A DNA stretch of 64,000 nucleotides from assembly GCF_000428945.1 (NCBI RefSeq), contig NZ_AUAX01000037.1, positions 1 through 64,000 of the forward strand. Reading direction: 5' to 3'. Position 1 is the stretch's first letter, and every line of letters begins with the position of its first letter. Under the pieces are notes generated by a model that was given only the letters and a program-made list of their open reading frames with translations, was not told the DNA's origin and searched no databases. Shown here one piece after another: positions 1-9,885 of the stretch. This stretch comes from Hamadaea tsunoensis DSM 44101 (GTDB taxonomy: Bacteria; Actinomycetota; Actinomycetes; Mycobacteriales; Micromonosporaceae). The position numbers were made by a program, and so were the translations under genes.

Positions 1-44
1 AAGACGCGTGAGGTGTAGCCGGAGCCGGTCAGCGTGCTCCGGAA

Positions 45-104
45 CCGTAAACGATCATGCGCGGGGCGGCCAAATTTACACCTCAGCCGTAAATGATCAC
101 CCCG
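45..104. repeat. Short intergenic repeat pair CCGTAAAYGATCA
   Basis: CCGTAAACGATCA at 45-57 recurs as CCGTAAATGATCA at 87-99. The second copy continues into CCCCG, to 104. A near-identical 18-mer (16 of 18 bases) sits at 59393-59410, at the other end of the window. This suggests a dispersed genomic intergenic repeat; its function is unknown. Confidence 0.5.
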
Positions 105-313
105 TTCGACGCCCACCGCCCACAAGTCGGACAGTCGCGACAAAGGCCCGGGGTGCAGGGGTAGACGGTGACCGGACGACGGAGAAGGATGCGTCGCCCC
201 AGAAACCTGGCAGTGGAGTCCCCGGAGCGCAGCGATAGGGGCGGAACGGTCTCCCGCGGGAGGAGCGGAGGTGAGATCGACGAACCCGGGACATGAATTT
301 GATCGTGAATTTG

Positions 314-350
314 TCCCGGCGACCCTGCGTAAGGACAAGGATCGCCGGGA
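314..350 (-). terminator. Terminator-like hairpin after the GH183-type gene
   Basis: TCCCGGCGA (314-322) and TCGCCGGGA (342-350) form a perfect 9-bp stem with a 19-nt loop, beginning 11 bp past the leftward stop codon at 361. There is no clear U-tract, as is usual for actinobacterial terminators. An alternative stem, CGGGACA (287-293) with TGTCCCG (312-318), would compete for the same bases. Confidence 0.5.
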
Positions 351-360
351 CAACGAAGGT

Positions 361-1902
361 TCAGACCGCGGTGAGGGAGAAGTCGTCCAGTTGGATCCAG
401 ATGTCGCCGTGGTCGGTCCAGACCCCGGCGTAGACGACGACGTTGGTGTTGGCGCCGCTGTTGAAGTTCACGACGACCCTGGTCCACGGGCCCACGGACG
501 TGTAGTGGGCCTCGCTGATCACGGTGTTCCCGGTGGTACGCGCACCCAGGAAGCCGTTGTCGCTGTTGGCGGAGGTTCGGATGAATCCGGTCAGCTGGTA
601 GCTGGTGTTGGCCGTGACCGGGACGGTCTGGTGCACGTCCTGCCAGCCGGCGTTGTAGCGGGCGAAGGCGTTGCGGTCACCGGAGTAGCCCCAGTGTGAG
701 TTGTCGATGCCGCAGTTGCCGTTGCAGGCCCAGAATCCGCCCGTGCCGGTGCCGTTGAGGGCGCCGCGTTCGAAGCTGGGGTCGCCCATCAGGTTCGGCT
801 TGACGATGGTTCCCGCGGTGTTGATGCGTACCTTCATCAGGTAGACGTTGTACGGGTCCCACTGCGACATCGTGAAGTAGATGGTTCCGTTGGCGCTCCA
901 CGGATGCATGAAACCGCCGTAGAGACCGGGGTAGTCGGCCGAGCTGACCACGATCTGCGCCGCGCCCCACGGGCCCTGCGGGCTGGTGGCCGCGCGCAGG
1001 ATGATGTCCTCGCCCTGCAGGTACATCATCAACCACTTCGAGCTGTACGCGTCGTAGCGTACGGACAGTTCGGAGACCGGAGCGGAGACGATCGCGGTGG
1101 CGGCGGTGTCGGCGCCTGAGACCCAGCTGCTGCCGTTCCAGTACTGGTACGCGGACTGTGTCAGCATCGACGCCTCCGCGACCCGGGCCACGTACGCGCT
1201 GCCGCTGCGCCCGCTCGGCGTCCCGTAGACGTAGACGTAGCCGCCGTCGCGGGCGAACGCCTGCTGCTGGAAATGGTCGGTCAGCGACGGGTTGTTCCAG
1301 GTCGGCGTACCCGAGGTGGACCACGTGTTCCCGTTGTCGTCCGAGTACGCGATCCGCGCGTAGTCGGTGTCCCAGGAGCCGGGCGGGCCCCAGTGGTGGA
1401 CGGACATGTACGAGACGTACTGGCGGCTGCCGACGGCGATGCCGGCCGTCGGGATCTTCGTGACCTCGCCGGTCCCGTCGGGCTGGTGCAGGCCGGGCAG
1501 GATCTCCCGGGCCCGGCCGTCGGCGGCGGTCACCGCGCTGGCGAAGTCCATGCCGTTGTCGGGGGTGGTGTCGGAGGAGCGCAGCAGGACGTTGCTGCGC
1601 CAGTTGGCGTCGCCGGCGCCGAGGGCTCCGCCGCCGGGGCCGACCCAGGCGTCGCCGAACGTGTCGCCGAACAGGGCCATGACCTGGCCGGCGTTGTTGT
1701 CCCACAGGATGCCGAGGTCGGTCGCCTTGACGTTCCAGCGGCCGTAGGTGTTGTTGGGCGAATCCGGTCCGGTGATCTTCTCGATCACCGTGGCGCTGGT
1801 GTGCGCGCTCGTCGCCGCGGCGGGTTGCGCGGCGAGCAGGAAGGTCGCCCCGGCTGCGAGAGCCAGGAGACCGGCGGTGGAGCGGGGGATGGACGTGAGC
1901 AA
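361..1902 (-). CDS. Secreted DUF4185 (GH183-type) putative endo-D-arabinanase with C-terminal carbohydrate-binding module
   Basis: The predicted 513-residue protein starts at a TTG at 1902, 8 nt after GGGAGGAG. The reading frame extends upstream to 2019, but that would run into the preceding gene and bury the signal peptide. The N-terminus has a positive residue, a hydrophobic stretch and an AAQPAAATSA-type cleavage region, so the protein is probably secreted. The catalytic part shows DUF4185 hallmarks: a DLGILWDN segment, LFGDTFGD and WRSNVLLRSSD. This is a five-bladed propeller fold now classed as GH183, whose characterised members are endo-D-arabinofuranases. The last ~140 residues, from 'DPSFERG', look like a galactose-binding-type carbohydrate-binding module. 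It follows the GH172-type gene by 67 bp and is probably co-transcribed with it. Family assignment is good; D-arabinan specificity is inferred from family and neighbours. Confidence 0.8.
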   Translation of the reverse strand: MLTSIPRSTAGLLALAAGATFLLAAQPAAATSAHTSATVIEKITGPDSPNNTYGRWNVKATDLGILWDNNAGQVMALFGDTFGDAWVGPGGGALGAGDANWRSNVLLRSSDTTPDNGMDFASAVTAADGRAREILPGLHQPDGTGEVTKIPTAGIAVGSRQYVSYMSVHHWGPPGSWDTDYARIAYSDDNGNTWSTSGTPTWNNPSLTDHFQQQAFARDGGYVYVYGTPSGRSGSAYVARVAEASMLTQSAYQYWNGSSWVSGADTAATAIVSAPVSELSVRYDAYSSKWLMMYLQGEDIILRAATSPQGPWGAAQIVVSSADYPGLYGGFMHPWSANGTIYFTMSQWDPYNVYLMKVRINTAGTIVKPNLMGDPSFERGALNGTGTGGFWACNGNCGIDNSHWGYSGDRNAFARYNAGWQDVHQTVPVTANTSYQLTGFIRTSANSDNGFLGARTTGNTVISEAHYTSVGPWTRVVVNFNSGANTNVVVYAGVWTDHGDIWIQLDDFSLTAV

Positions 1903-1969
1903 GGCCGTACTCCTCCCGATACCGGGCGCCGGAGGGGTTCCGGCGCCCGCCGCTGTGTGGAGACCGGCG

Positions 1970-3097
<1,128 letters not shown>

Positions 3098-3135
3098 GGA
3101 ATGCGCTCCAACGGCGTTGTCGGGTACCTGTTCGT

Positions 3136-3179
3136 GCAATCGATTTCATTAAGGTAGAGTTGGCGCGCGGCCGTGTCAA
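3136..3179 (-). promoter_or_regulatory. Promoter and LacI-type operator for the GH172-GH183 operon
   Basis: Read leftward, there is a TTGACA -35 box (3174-3179), a 17-bp spacer and a TACCTT -10 box (3151-3156). Three bases further lies GCAATCGATTTC (3136-3147), which matches 11 of 12 positions of the perfect palindrome GAAATCGATTTC found before the kinase gene. The position over the expected start of transcription fits repression by the divergent LacI protein, which probably also controls its own gene from here. Confidence 0.7.
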
Positions 3180-3230
3180 CGGTGACGGTCCGCGATCCCC
3201 CTGTGGCCGGCGAGATCGCTGAGGAACGTG

Positions 3231-4193
3231 ATGGCAACGATTTATGAGGTCGCAGCCCTGGCCGGTGTCTCGCCCGCCACGGTCTCGCGGGTCTTCAACG
3301 GGCAGAACGTCTCCGCCGAGAAGGCCAAGCGCGTACGCGAGGCGGCCCGGTCGCTGTCGTTCACGCCGAGCCGGGTCGCCCGGACGCTGCGGATGCAGAG
3401 CTCCGAGGTGATCGCGCTGGTCATCCCGGACATCGAGAACCCGTTCTTCACCTCGATGGCCCGCGGTGTGGAGGACGTGGCGCAGGCCGCCGGCTACTCG
3501 GTCGTGCTGTGCAACTCCGACGAGGACCACGGCAAGGAGGCCCGCTACCTGGACATCGCCATCTCCGCCAACATGGCCGGCGTGATCCTCGCGGCGGCCG
3601 GGGACAACTGCGACCTCAGCGGCCTGATCGAGCGCAAGCGGCCGGTCGTGGCGGTCGACCGCAGCCCGCACGGATTCGACATCGACGCGGTGACCGTGGA
3701 GAACCGGGCGGGCGGCCGGGCCGCCACCACCGCGCTGCAGAAGCAGGGCTTTCAGCGGATCGCCTGCATCACCGGGCCCCGGGACGTCGAGACCGCCACC
3801 CAGCGCGCCGACGGCTGGCGGGACGCGGTACGCCCGACCGGCCCCGTCGAGGAGCGCTACCTCAAGTACGCCGACTTCCGGGTCGACGGCGGTCACAAGG
3901 CGATGCACGAGCTGCTGGAGATGGCGGAGCCGCCGGACGCGGTGTTCGTCGCGAACAACCTGATGGGAGTGGGTGCGCTGCAGGTGCTGTCGCCGCGCGT
4001 GGGCACCGCGCCCGCGATGGGCATGGCGGTCTTCGGCGACCTGCCGTTCGCGGCGATGGCCCCGATGGCGATCACCGTCATCCCGCTGCCCGCCCGCCAT
4101 CTCGGGGTGACCGCGGCGAAGCTGCTGCTGGACCGCATCAACGGCGACGACCAGCCGCCCCGCACGATCGTCCTGCGCAACCACGCCGCCTGA
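3231..4193 (+). CDS. LacI-family transcriptional regulator of the arabinan locus
   Basis: This 320-residue protein is preceded by GAGGA five bases before the ATG; an adjoining GTG at 3228 is possible but too close to the ribosome site. The N-terminus is a standard LacI helix-turn-helix (TIYEVAALAGVSPATVSRVF, residues 3-22) followed by a hinge helix with RVARTL. The remainder is a periplasmic-binding-protein-like effector domain starting VIALVIPDIENPFF and ending with the usual TVIPLPARHLG and AAKLLLDRI segments. It sits between the two divergent arms of the sugar locus. It very likely represses both by binding the GAAATCGATTTC sites at 3136 and 4235, with an arabinose-derived or related sugar as inducer (inferred). 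Confidence 0.9.
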   Translation: MATIYEVAALAGVSPATVSRVFNGQNVSAEKAKRVREAARSLSFTPSRVARTLRMQSSEVIALVIPDIENPFFTSMARGVEDVAQAAGYSVVLCNSDEDHGKEARYLDIAISANMAGVILAAAGDNCDLSGLIERKRPVVAVDRSPHGFDIDAVTVENRAGGRAATTALQKQGFQRIACITGPRDVETATQRADGWRDAVRPTGPVEERYLKYADFRVDGGHKAMHELLEMAEPPDAVFVANNLMGVGALQVLSPRVGTAPAMGMAVFGDLPFAAMAPMAITVIPLPARHLGVTAAKLLLDRINGDDQPPRTIVLRNHAA

Positions 4194-4226
4194 CGCGATT
4201 TCCCGGGAACGGCCGCCCCTGGGTGG

Positions 4227-4246
4227 TTGACGGTGAAATCGATTTC
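4227..4246 (+). promoter_or_regulatory. LacI operator and -35 element before the kinase gene
   Basis: A TTGACG -35-like box (4227-4232) is followed directly by the perfect 12-bp palindrome GAAATCGATTTC (4235-4246), 16 bp before the kinase ATG. A -10 box is not obvious. The CG-centred palindrome is typical of LacI/GalR operators, and a near copy controls the divergent operon. Confidence 0.7.
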
Positions 4247-4262
4247 TGACAGGGTGTGGCCC

Positions 4263-5768
4263 ATGCTGAGCCACTCGGCCGTCATCGGCATCGACATCGG
4301 CACCTCCAGTAGCAAAGGCGTGCTCGTCACCGCGGACGGTGTCATCCAGGCCACCGCGACCCGCGCGCACGACGTGCTCCGGCCCGCCCCGGGGCAGGTC
4401 GAGATGGACGCCGGGGTCTGGTGGGACGAAGCCGTCGGCATCGTGCGCGAGCTGCTCGCGAACCCCGGAGCACCGGCGGCGGGCGCGGTCCGGGCGGTCG
4501 GGGTGAGTGGCATGGGGCCCTGCGTCCTGGTGGCCGACGAGGCGGGTACGCCGGTCCGTTCGGCGATCCTCTACGGAATCGATACCAGAGCCACCGCGCA
4601 GATCGCCCGGCTGACCGAGGAGCTCGGCGGCGCCGAGACGATCCGGGACCGCTGCGGTTCGGCGCTGTCGACCCAGGCGGCCGGTCCGAAGCTCGCCTGG
4701 CTGGCCGAGAACGAGCCCGACACGATGCGCCGCGCGCGCCGGCTCTTCCAGCCGAACTCGTGGCTGGGCTGGAAGCTCACCGGCGCCTACTACTGCGACC
4801 ACCACTCGGCCAGCCAGTGCGTCCCGCTCTACGACGCGCGCACCCAGCGGTGGTACGCGCCCTGGGCGGACCGGATCGCGCCCGGGATCGACCTGCCGCC
4901 GCTGGTGTGGCCGGGGGAGGTCGTCGGGACGGTGACCGGGGCGGCCGCCGCCGAGACCGGACTCGCCGCCGGTACGCCGGTCGTCGCGGGCACGATCGAC
5001 GCGTGGTCCGAGGCGCTGAGCGTCGGCGCCCACGAGGTCGGCGACCTGATGCTGATGTACGGCACGACGATGTTCCTGATCAACACCGTGGCCGCCCCGG
5101 TGACGTCGCCGACGCTGTGGGGCACGGTCGGCGCGCTGCCCGGCACCCGCAACCTGGCCGGCGGCATGGCCACCAGCGGAGCCGTCACGACCTGGCTGGC
5201 GGACCTGTTCGGCTCGCGGGACTACGCCCACCTGCTGCGGATGGCCGAGGAGTCCGGGCCGGGCGCGCGGGGCGTACTGATGCTGCCGTACTTCGCCGGG
5301 GAGCGGACTCCCGTCGCGGATCCGCATGCCCGGGGCGTCATCGCGGGACTGACCCTCAGCCACACCAGAGGTGACCTGTACCGCGCGGCGTTGGAGGCGA
5401 CGGCTTTCGGCGTACGGCACAACGTGGAGACGATGGCGGCGGCCGGCGGCGAGATCACGCGCATCGTCGCCGTCGGCGGCGGTACGCAGGGCGGGCTGTG
5501 GACGCAGATCGTCAGCGACGTCACCGGGCTGCCCCAGGTGATCCCGAGCAAGACCGTCGGCGCCTCGTACGGTGCGGCGTACCTCGCGGCGTCCTCCGTG
5601 GAGCCGGTGGACATCGCCGTGTGGAATCCGCCCGCCGCGATCTGCGAGCCCCGGGCGGAACTGCGGCCGGTCTACGACGAGCTGTACAGGCTCTATCGAT
5701 CCCTCTATCCGGCCACTGTGGACATAGCTCACGCGCTCACCGCGTACCAGGAAGAGGTGGGGAAGTGA
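4263..5768 (+). CDS. FGGY-family carbohydrate kinase, putative D-ribulokinase
   Basis: The 501-residue protein begins at the ATG at 4263 (MLSHSAVIGIDIGTSSSKG). An in-frame codon at 4227 lies upstream of the operator and is unlikely to be the start. The N-terminal phosphate-binding loop GIDIGTSSSKG and C-terminal VAVGGGTQGGLWTQI are standard FGGY motifs, with length near the family norm. FGGY kinases phosphorylate pentuloses and related sugars. Next to an L-fucose/D-arabinose isomerase-type gene and three D-arabinofuranosidase-type genes, the likely reaction is D-ribulose to D-ribulose 5-phosphate. A xylulokinase role cannot be excluded from sequence alone. The stop overlaps the GTG start of the GH116 gene (GTGA), so the two are translationally coupled. 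Confidence 0.8.
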   Translation: MLSHSAVIGIDIGTSSSKGVLVTADGVIQATATRAHDVLRPAPGQVEMDAGVWWDEAVGIVRELLANPGAPAAGAVRAVGVSGMGPCVLVADEAGTPVRSAILYGIDTRATAQIARLTEELGGAETIRDRCGSALSTQAAGPKLAWLAENEPDTMRRARRLFQPNSWLGWKLTGAYYCDHHSASQCVPLYDARTQRWYAPWADRIAPGIDLPPLVWPGEVVGTVTGAAAAETGLAAGTPVVAGTIDAWSEALSVGAHEVGDLMLMYGTTMFLINTVAAPVTSPTLWGTVGALPGTRNLAGGMATSGAVTTWLADLFGSRDYAHLLRMAEESGPGARGVLMLPYFAGERTPVADPHARGVIAGLTLSHTRGDLYRAALEATAFGVRHNVETMAAAGGEITRIVAVGGGTQGGLWTQIVSDVTGLPQVIPSKTVGASYGAAYLAASSVEPVDIAVWNPPAAICEPRAELRPVYDELYRLYRSLYPATVDIAHALTAYQEEVGK

Positions 5769-8242
5769 GGGAGCTCGGACCGGAGGCGACGGTCGCGGCC
5801 TTTCCCCTGGGCGGGATCGGGACCGGCAACGTGTCGATCGGCGCGCGCGGCGAGTTGCGGGACTGGGAGCTGGCGAACCGGCCCGACAAGGGCGCCCACC
5901 TGCCCTTCTCGTTCTTCGCGATCCGCGCGGCGCGCGCGGGCGCGCCGCCGGTGACGAAGGTGCTGGAGTCGCGGCTGGCCGGACCGCACGACGGCGACCA
6001 GGGCCACTACGCCGGCAGCCTCGCGGGCCTGCCGCGGCTGGACTCCAGCCGGATGCGCGGCGAGTACCCGTTGCTGCGCATCGGTTTCGAGGACGCGGAG
6101 CTCGGCGTCGGCGTGGAGCTGACCGCGTTCACGCCGTTCGTGCCGCTGGACGCGGACGCCTCGGGGATTCCCGGCGCGGTGCTGCGTTACGAGGTGACCA
6201 ATCCCGGCCCGGATCCGGTCGACGTCACCGTGGCCGGCTCGCTGGCCAACCCGGTCGGGATCGTCGATCGCGACGTCTTCCACTTCCCGAAGTACGCGGG
6301 GCAGCCCGACAACACCTGGGTCGACGAGCCGGGCCTGCGGGGCATCCGCTTCGGCACCGACCTGGCCGGCACGGATTTCCGTTACGGGACAGCGGTCCTG
6401 GCCACCACCGACGACTCGACGACGGCCAAACCCCAGTGGCTGTCCGGCTTCTGGCAGGACGGCGTCCAGGTCTTCTGGGACGACCTGCGGGCCGACGGCC
6501 GGCTCGACCCCGAGACCGCCTTCAGCCTCGACCAGCCGCCCTATCCGGACTGGTTCACCCGGCTGCGCGTCGGCTCGCTCGCCGTCGCCCACCGCCTGGC
6601 CCCCGGCGCCACCCAGGCCTTCGAGTTCCTGCTGACCTGGCACTTCCCGAACCGGCGCCGCGCCTGGCAAGGCAACATCAACCTCGACAACACCAACAAG
6701 GACCTGGTGGTACGCAATCACTACGCGACCGCGTACGAAGACGCCTGGGCGGTGGCCCGGCAGCTGCGCGTACGCCTGCCGGAGCTGGAGCGCGCGACCC
6801 GGACCTTCCACAGTGCACTGTTCGGCAGCTCCCTGCCGCCGGAGGTGATCGACGCCGCGACCGCGAACCTCGTCGTGCTGCGCAGCACCACGTGCTTCCG
6901 GCTGGAAGGCGGCCGATTCGCGGCGTGGGAAGGCAGCTTCGAGCACGCCGGCAGCTGCGAGGGCACCTGTACGCACGTCTGGAACTACGCCCAGGCGGCC
7001 GCGTTCCTGTTCCCCGAGTTGGAACGCGACGCGCGGCGGACGGAGTTCGTGCACGAGACGCGGCCCGACGGCCGGATGAACTTCCGCGCGAACAGCGTCT
7101 TCGGCAACGAGCCGTGGGACTTCCACCCGGCGGTCGACGGCCAGCTCGGCGCGATCGTGCGGCTGTACCGCGAGTGGCGGTTCAGCGGCGACGACGATCT
7201 GCTGCGCGAGTGCTGGCCGGGCGTCCGGCGCGCGATCGCCTACGCCTTCGGCGAGTGGGACGCCGACGGCGACGGCGTGCTGGACAGCCGCCAGCACAAC
7301 ACGTACGACATCGAGTTCCACGGCCCGAACTCGCTGGCCAACTCGATGTTCTTCGCCGCTCTCACGGCCGTCGCGCGGATGGCCGCGTACCTGGGGGACG
7401 ACGACGAGGCCGCCCGGTGTCGCGACGCCGCCGCGCTCGGCGCCGAGCGGATGGACGCGCTGCTGTTCAACGGCGAGTACTACGAGCAGCGCATCGACGA
7501 CGTGGACGAGCGGCGGTACCAGTACGGCAGCGGCTGCCTGAGCGATCAGGTGTTCGGCCAGCTGCTCGCCCATCTCGCCGGGCTCGGCCACGTGCTGCCC
7601 CCCGACCACGTACGCAGTGCGATCGCGGCGGTGTACGCCCACAATTTCCGCCCCGATCTGTCCGGCCACCACAGCGTCCAGCGCACGTACGCCCTCAACG
7701 GCGAAGCCGGTCTCGTCCTGTGCTCGTGGCCGCGCGGCGGCCGTCCCCGGATCCCGTTCGTCTACTCCGACGAGGTGTGGACGGGGATCGAGTACCAGGT
7801 CGCCACCCACCTCGTGATCGAGGGCCTGGTCGAGGAGGGGCTGCACCTCGTGCGGTCCGTCCGCGACCGGCACGACGGCGTCCGGCGCAACCCGTGGAAC
7901 GAAGTCGAATGCGGCAACCACTACGCCCGGTCGCTGGCGAGCTGGGGCCTGGTCGTGGCCCTCGCCGGAGCCGACTACGACGCGCGTACGCGGACCCTGA
8001 CCCTGCGGCCGCGGTGGGGCGGAGACGACGCCCGGCTGCCGTTCACCACCGCGACGGGCTGGGGCGAACTGCGCCTGACGCCCGTGTCCGCCGAGCTCGA
8101 ACTGCTCGGCGGCGACCTCGACCTGACCGCCGTGGCGGTACACCATCCGCGGCTCGGACCGCTGGGCGCCGGTCCCGTCCTGCTGCGGCCGTACGAGATC
8201 CACCAGCTGGCACCGATCAACCCCTTGTCCGAGGAGGACTGA
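5765..8242 (+). CDS. GH116-type glycosidase, putative exo-D-arabinofuranosidase
   Basis: The 825-residue protein starts at GTG 5765, which overlaps the kinase stop and lies just after GAGGTGGGG. The N-terminal segment AAFPLGGIGTGNVSIG is characteristic of the GBA2/GH116 family. The C-terminal (alpha/alpha)6 part includes CEGTCTHVWNYAQA (Glu399) and HNTYDIEFHGPNS (Asp515); the latter matches the family acid/base region. Most studied GH116 enzymes are beta-glucosidases or glucosylceramidases. A bacterial member has been reported as an exo-beta-D-arabinofuranosidase, and that activity fits this locus best. There is no signal peptide, so it should act inside the cell. Assignment to the family is firm; substrate is inferred from neighbours. 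Confidence 0.8.
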   Translation: MRELGPEATVAAFPLGGIGTGNVSIGARGELRDWELANRPDKGAHLPFSFFAIRAARAGAPPVTKVLESRLAGPHDGDQGHYAGSLAGLPRLDSSRMRGEYPLLRIGFEDAELGVGVELTAFTPFVPLDADASGIPGAVLRYEVTNPGPDPVDVTVAGSLANPVGIVDRDVFHFPKYAGQPDNTWVDEPGLRGIRFGTDLAGTDFRYGTAVLATTDDSTTAKPQWLSGFWQDGVQVFWDDLRADGRLDPETAFSLDQPPYPDWFTRLRVGSLAVAHRLAPGATQAFEFLLTWHFPNRRRAWQGNINLDNTNKDLVVRNHYATAYEDAWAVARQLRVRLPELERATRTFHSALFGSSLPPEVIDAATANLVVLRSTTCFRLEGGRFAAWEGSFEHAGSCEGTCTHVWNYAQAAAFLFPELERDARRTEFVHETRPDGRMNFRANSVFGNEPWDFHPAVDGQLGAIVRLYREWRFSGDDDLLRECWPGVRRAIAYAFGEWDADGDGVLDSRQHNTYDIEFHGPNSLANSMFFAALTAVARMAAYLGDDDEAARCRDAAALGAERMDALLFNGEYYEQRIDDVDERRYQYGSGCLSDQVFGQLLAHLAGLGHVLPPDHVRSAIAAVYAHNFRPDLSGHHSVQRTYALNGEAGLVLCSWPRGGRPRIPFVYSDEVWTGIEYQVATHLVIEGLVEEGLHLVRSVRDRHDGVRRNPWNEVECGNHYARSLASWGLVVALAGADYDARTRTLTLRPRWGGDDARLPFTTATGWGELRLTPVSAELELLGGDLDLTAVAVHHPRLGPLGAGPVLLRPYEIHQLAPINPLSEED

Positions 8243-8244
8243 CC

Positions 8245-9885
8245 ATGACCTTGTACACCCTGCCCGTGCCGGTCGAGCGCCCGGCGCTGTCGCCGCGCAC
8301 CGTCTACACCGTGGCCAGCGGCGACCTGCGGCCCAGCGCGAACGTCACCTGCTGGGCGGTGCAGGCCCAGCTGGAGGCCGACGTCGCCGCCGCACTGGGC
8401 GACCTGGGCTGGTCGGTGCGGCGCGCCCACGGTTTCGACGACGCCAAGGGCCACGGCTTCATCGACAGCCAGCGGTACGGCATCGAGGTCTTCCGGGGCA
8501 TCCCGGCCGACGCGCCGCTCATCGTCGTCGACGCGGTCTGGCAGTACAGCCATCACGTGCTGGCCGGTCTGCGTACCCACGCCGGGCCGATCCTCATCGT
8601 GGCGAACTGGTCCGGCGAGTTCCCTGGACTGGTCGGCCTGCTGAACCTGAGCGCCAGCCTGACCAAGGCCGGCGTCGCGCACTCGACACTCTGGAGCCCC
8701 GACTTCCGCGACGACTGGGCCCGCGACGGCCTGCGTACCTGGCTGTCGGAGGGTTCCGTCACGCACGACGAGTCCCACGTACGCGACCTGCCCGCCCTCG
8801 ACCCCGCCCAGCCGGAGGTGGAGCTGGGGGTGGCGGTCGCCCGGCAACTGCGTACGGACAAGGCGATCATCGGCGTGTTCGACGAGGGCTGCATGGGCAT
8901 GTACAACGCCATCATCGACGACGAACTGCTCAACCCGCTCGGCGTCTTCAAGGAGCGGCTGTCGCAGAGCGCCCTGGTCGCCGAGATGCGCAACGTCGCC
9001 GACGACGAGGCGTACGCGGCCAAGGACTGGCTGCTCGAACGCGGCTTCACCTTCCACTTCGGCGCCGACGAGGCGTCGGAGCTGACCGAGGCCCAGGTGA
9101 TCAGCCAGCTGAAGATGTACATCGCGGCACTGCGCATCAGCGACGACTTCGGCCTGGACGCGGTCGGCATCCAGTACCAGCAGGGGTTGAAGGACACGGT
9201 GCCGGCCAGCGACCTGGCCGAGGGCCTGCTGAACAACGGCGACCGCCCCCCGGTCACCAGCCGCGACGGATCCCGCGAGCTGTACGCCGGCCGGCCCCTG
9301 CCGCACTTCAACGAGGTGGACGAGGGCGTCGCCGTCGACGCGCTGGTGACCAACCGGATCTGGACGGCGATGGGCTTCGAGCCGGAGACCACCCTGCACG
9401 ACATCCGCTGGGGCGACGACTTCGACGGCGAGTTCGTGTGGGTCTTCGAGATCTCCGGTGCCGTACCGGCCGCGCACCACGGCGGCTACCACAAGAGCTG
9501 GAGCATGCGGCAGCCGCCGATGTACTTCCCGCTCGGCGGCGGCACCCTCAGCGGCGTCGCCAAGACCGGCGAGATCGTGTGGTCGCGCGTGTTCATCATG
9601 GACGGCGTCCTGCACGTCGACCTGGGCCGCGGGCACGTGCCGGTGCTGCCCGAGGAGGAGACCCGGCGGCGGCTCGACGCCACGACGCCGCAGTGGCCGA
9701 TCATGCACGCCGTCCTGCACGGCGTCGGGCGCGACCAGCTCATGGCCCGGCACAAGGCCAACCACGTGCAGGTGGCGTACGCGCCGGACGCCGCGGGCGC
9801 GGACCGGGCCCTCGTGGCGAAGGCGGCCCTGTTCGCCGAACTCGGCCTCGTCGTGCACCTCTGCGGCGACGTCGACGTCAAATGA
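8245..9885 (+). CDS. L-fucose isomerase-type protein, putative D-arabinose isomerase
   Basis: The 546-residue protein starts at ATG 8245, preceded by GAGGAGG that overlaps the end of the GH116 gene. It resembles the L-fucose isomerase/C-terminal domain superfamily: an N-terminal Rossmann-like half with GHGFIDSQRYG and VVDAVWQYSHH, and a C-terminal half with FEISGAVPAAHHGGYHKSW and DLGRGHVPVLP. L-fucose isomerase is also a D-arabinose isomerase because the two sugars share C2-C4 configuration. Here the expected reaction is D-arabinose to D-ribulose, feeding the upstream FGGY kinase. The stop codon overlaps the next ATG (ATGA). Confidence 0.7.
   Translation: MTLYTLPVPVERPALSPRTVYTVASGDLRPSANVTCWAVQAQLEADVAAALGDLGWSVRRAHGFDDAKGHGFIDSQRYGIEVFRGIPADAPLIVVDAVWQYSHHVLAGLRTHAGPILIVANWSGEFPGLVGLLNLSASLTKAGVAHSTLWSPDFRDDWARDGLRTWLSEGSVTHDESHVRDLPALDPAQPEVELGVAVARQLRTDKAIIGVFDEGCMGMYNAIIDDELLNPLGVFKERLSQSALVAEMRNVADDEAYAAKDWLLERGFTFHFGADEASELTEAQVISQLKMYIAALRISDDFGLDAVGIQYQQGLKDTVPASDLAEGLLNNGDRPPVTSRDGSRELYAGRPLPHFNEVDEGVAVDALVTNRIWTAMGFEPETTLHDIRWGDDFDGEFVWVFEISGAVPAAHHGGYHKSWSMRQPPMYFPLGGGTLSGVAKTGEIVWSRVFIMDGVLHVDLGRGHVPVLPEEETRRRLDATTPQWPIMHAVLHGVGRDQLMARHKANHVQVAYAPDAAGADRALVAKAALFAELGLVVHLCGDVDVK

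Larger units (their letters stand above)
1..360. other. Gene-free left edge with repeats
   Basis: I find no convincing coding region here; the short reading frames on both strands lack family features. The stretch holds two copies of a CCGTAAAYGATCA word (45-57 and 87-99) and, next to the downstream gene, a terminator-like hairpin (314-350). The first 40 bases could be the edge of a gene lying outside the window, but nothing supports this. Confidence 0.5.
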
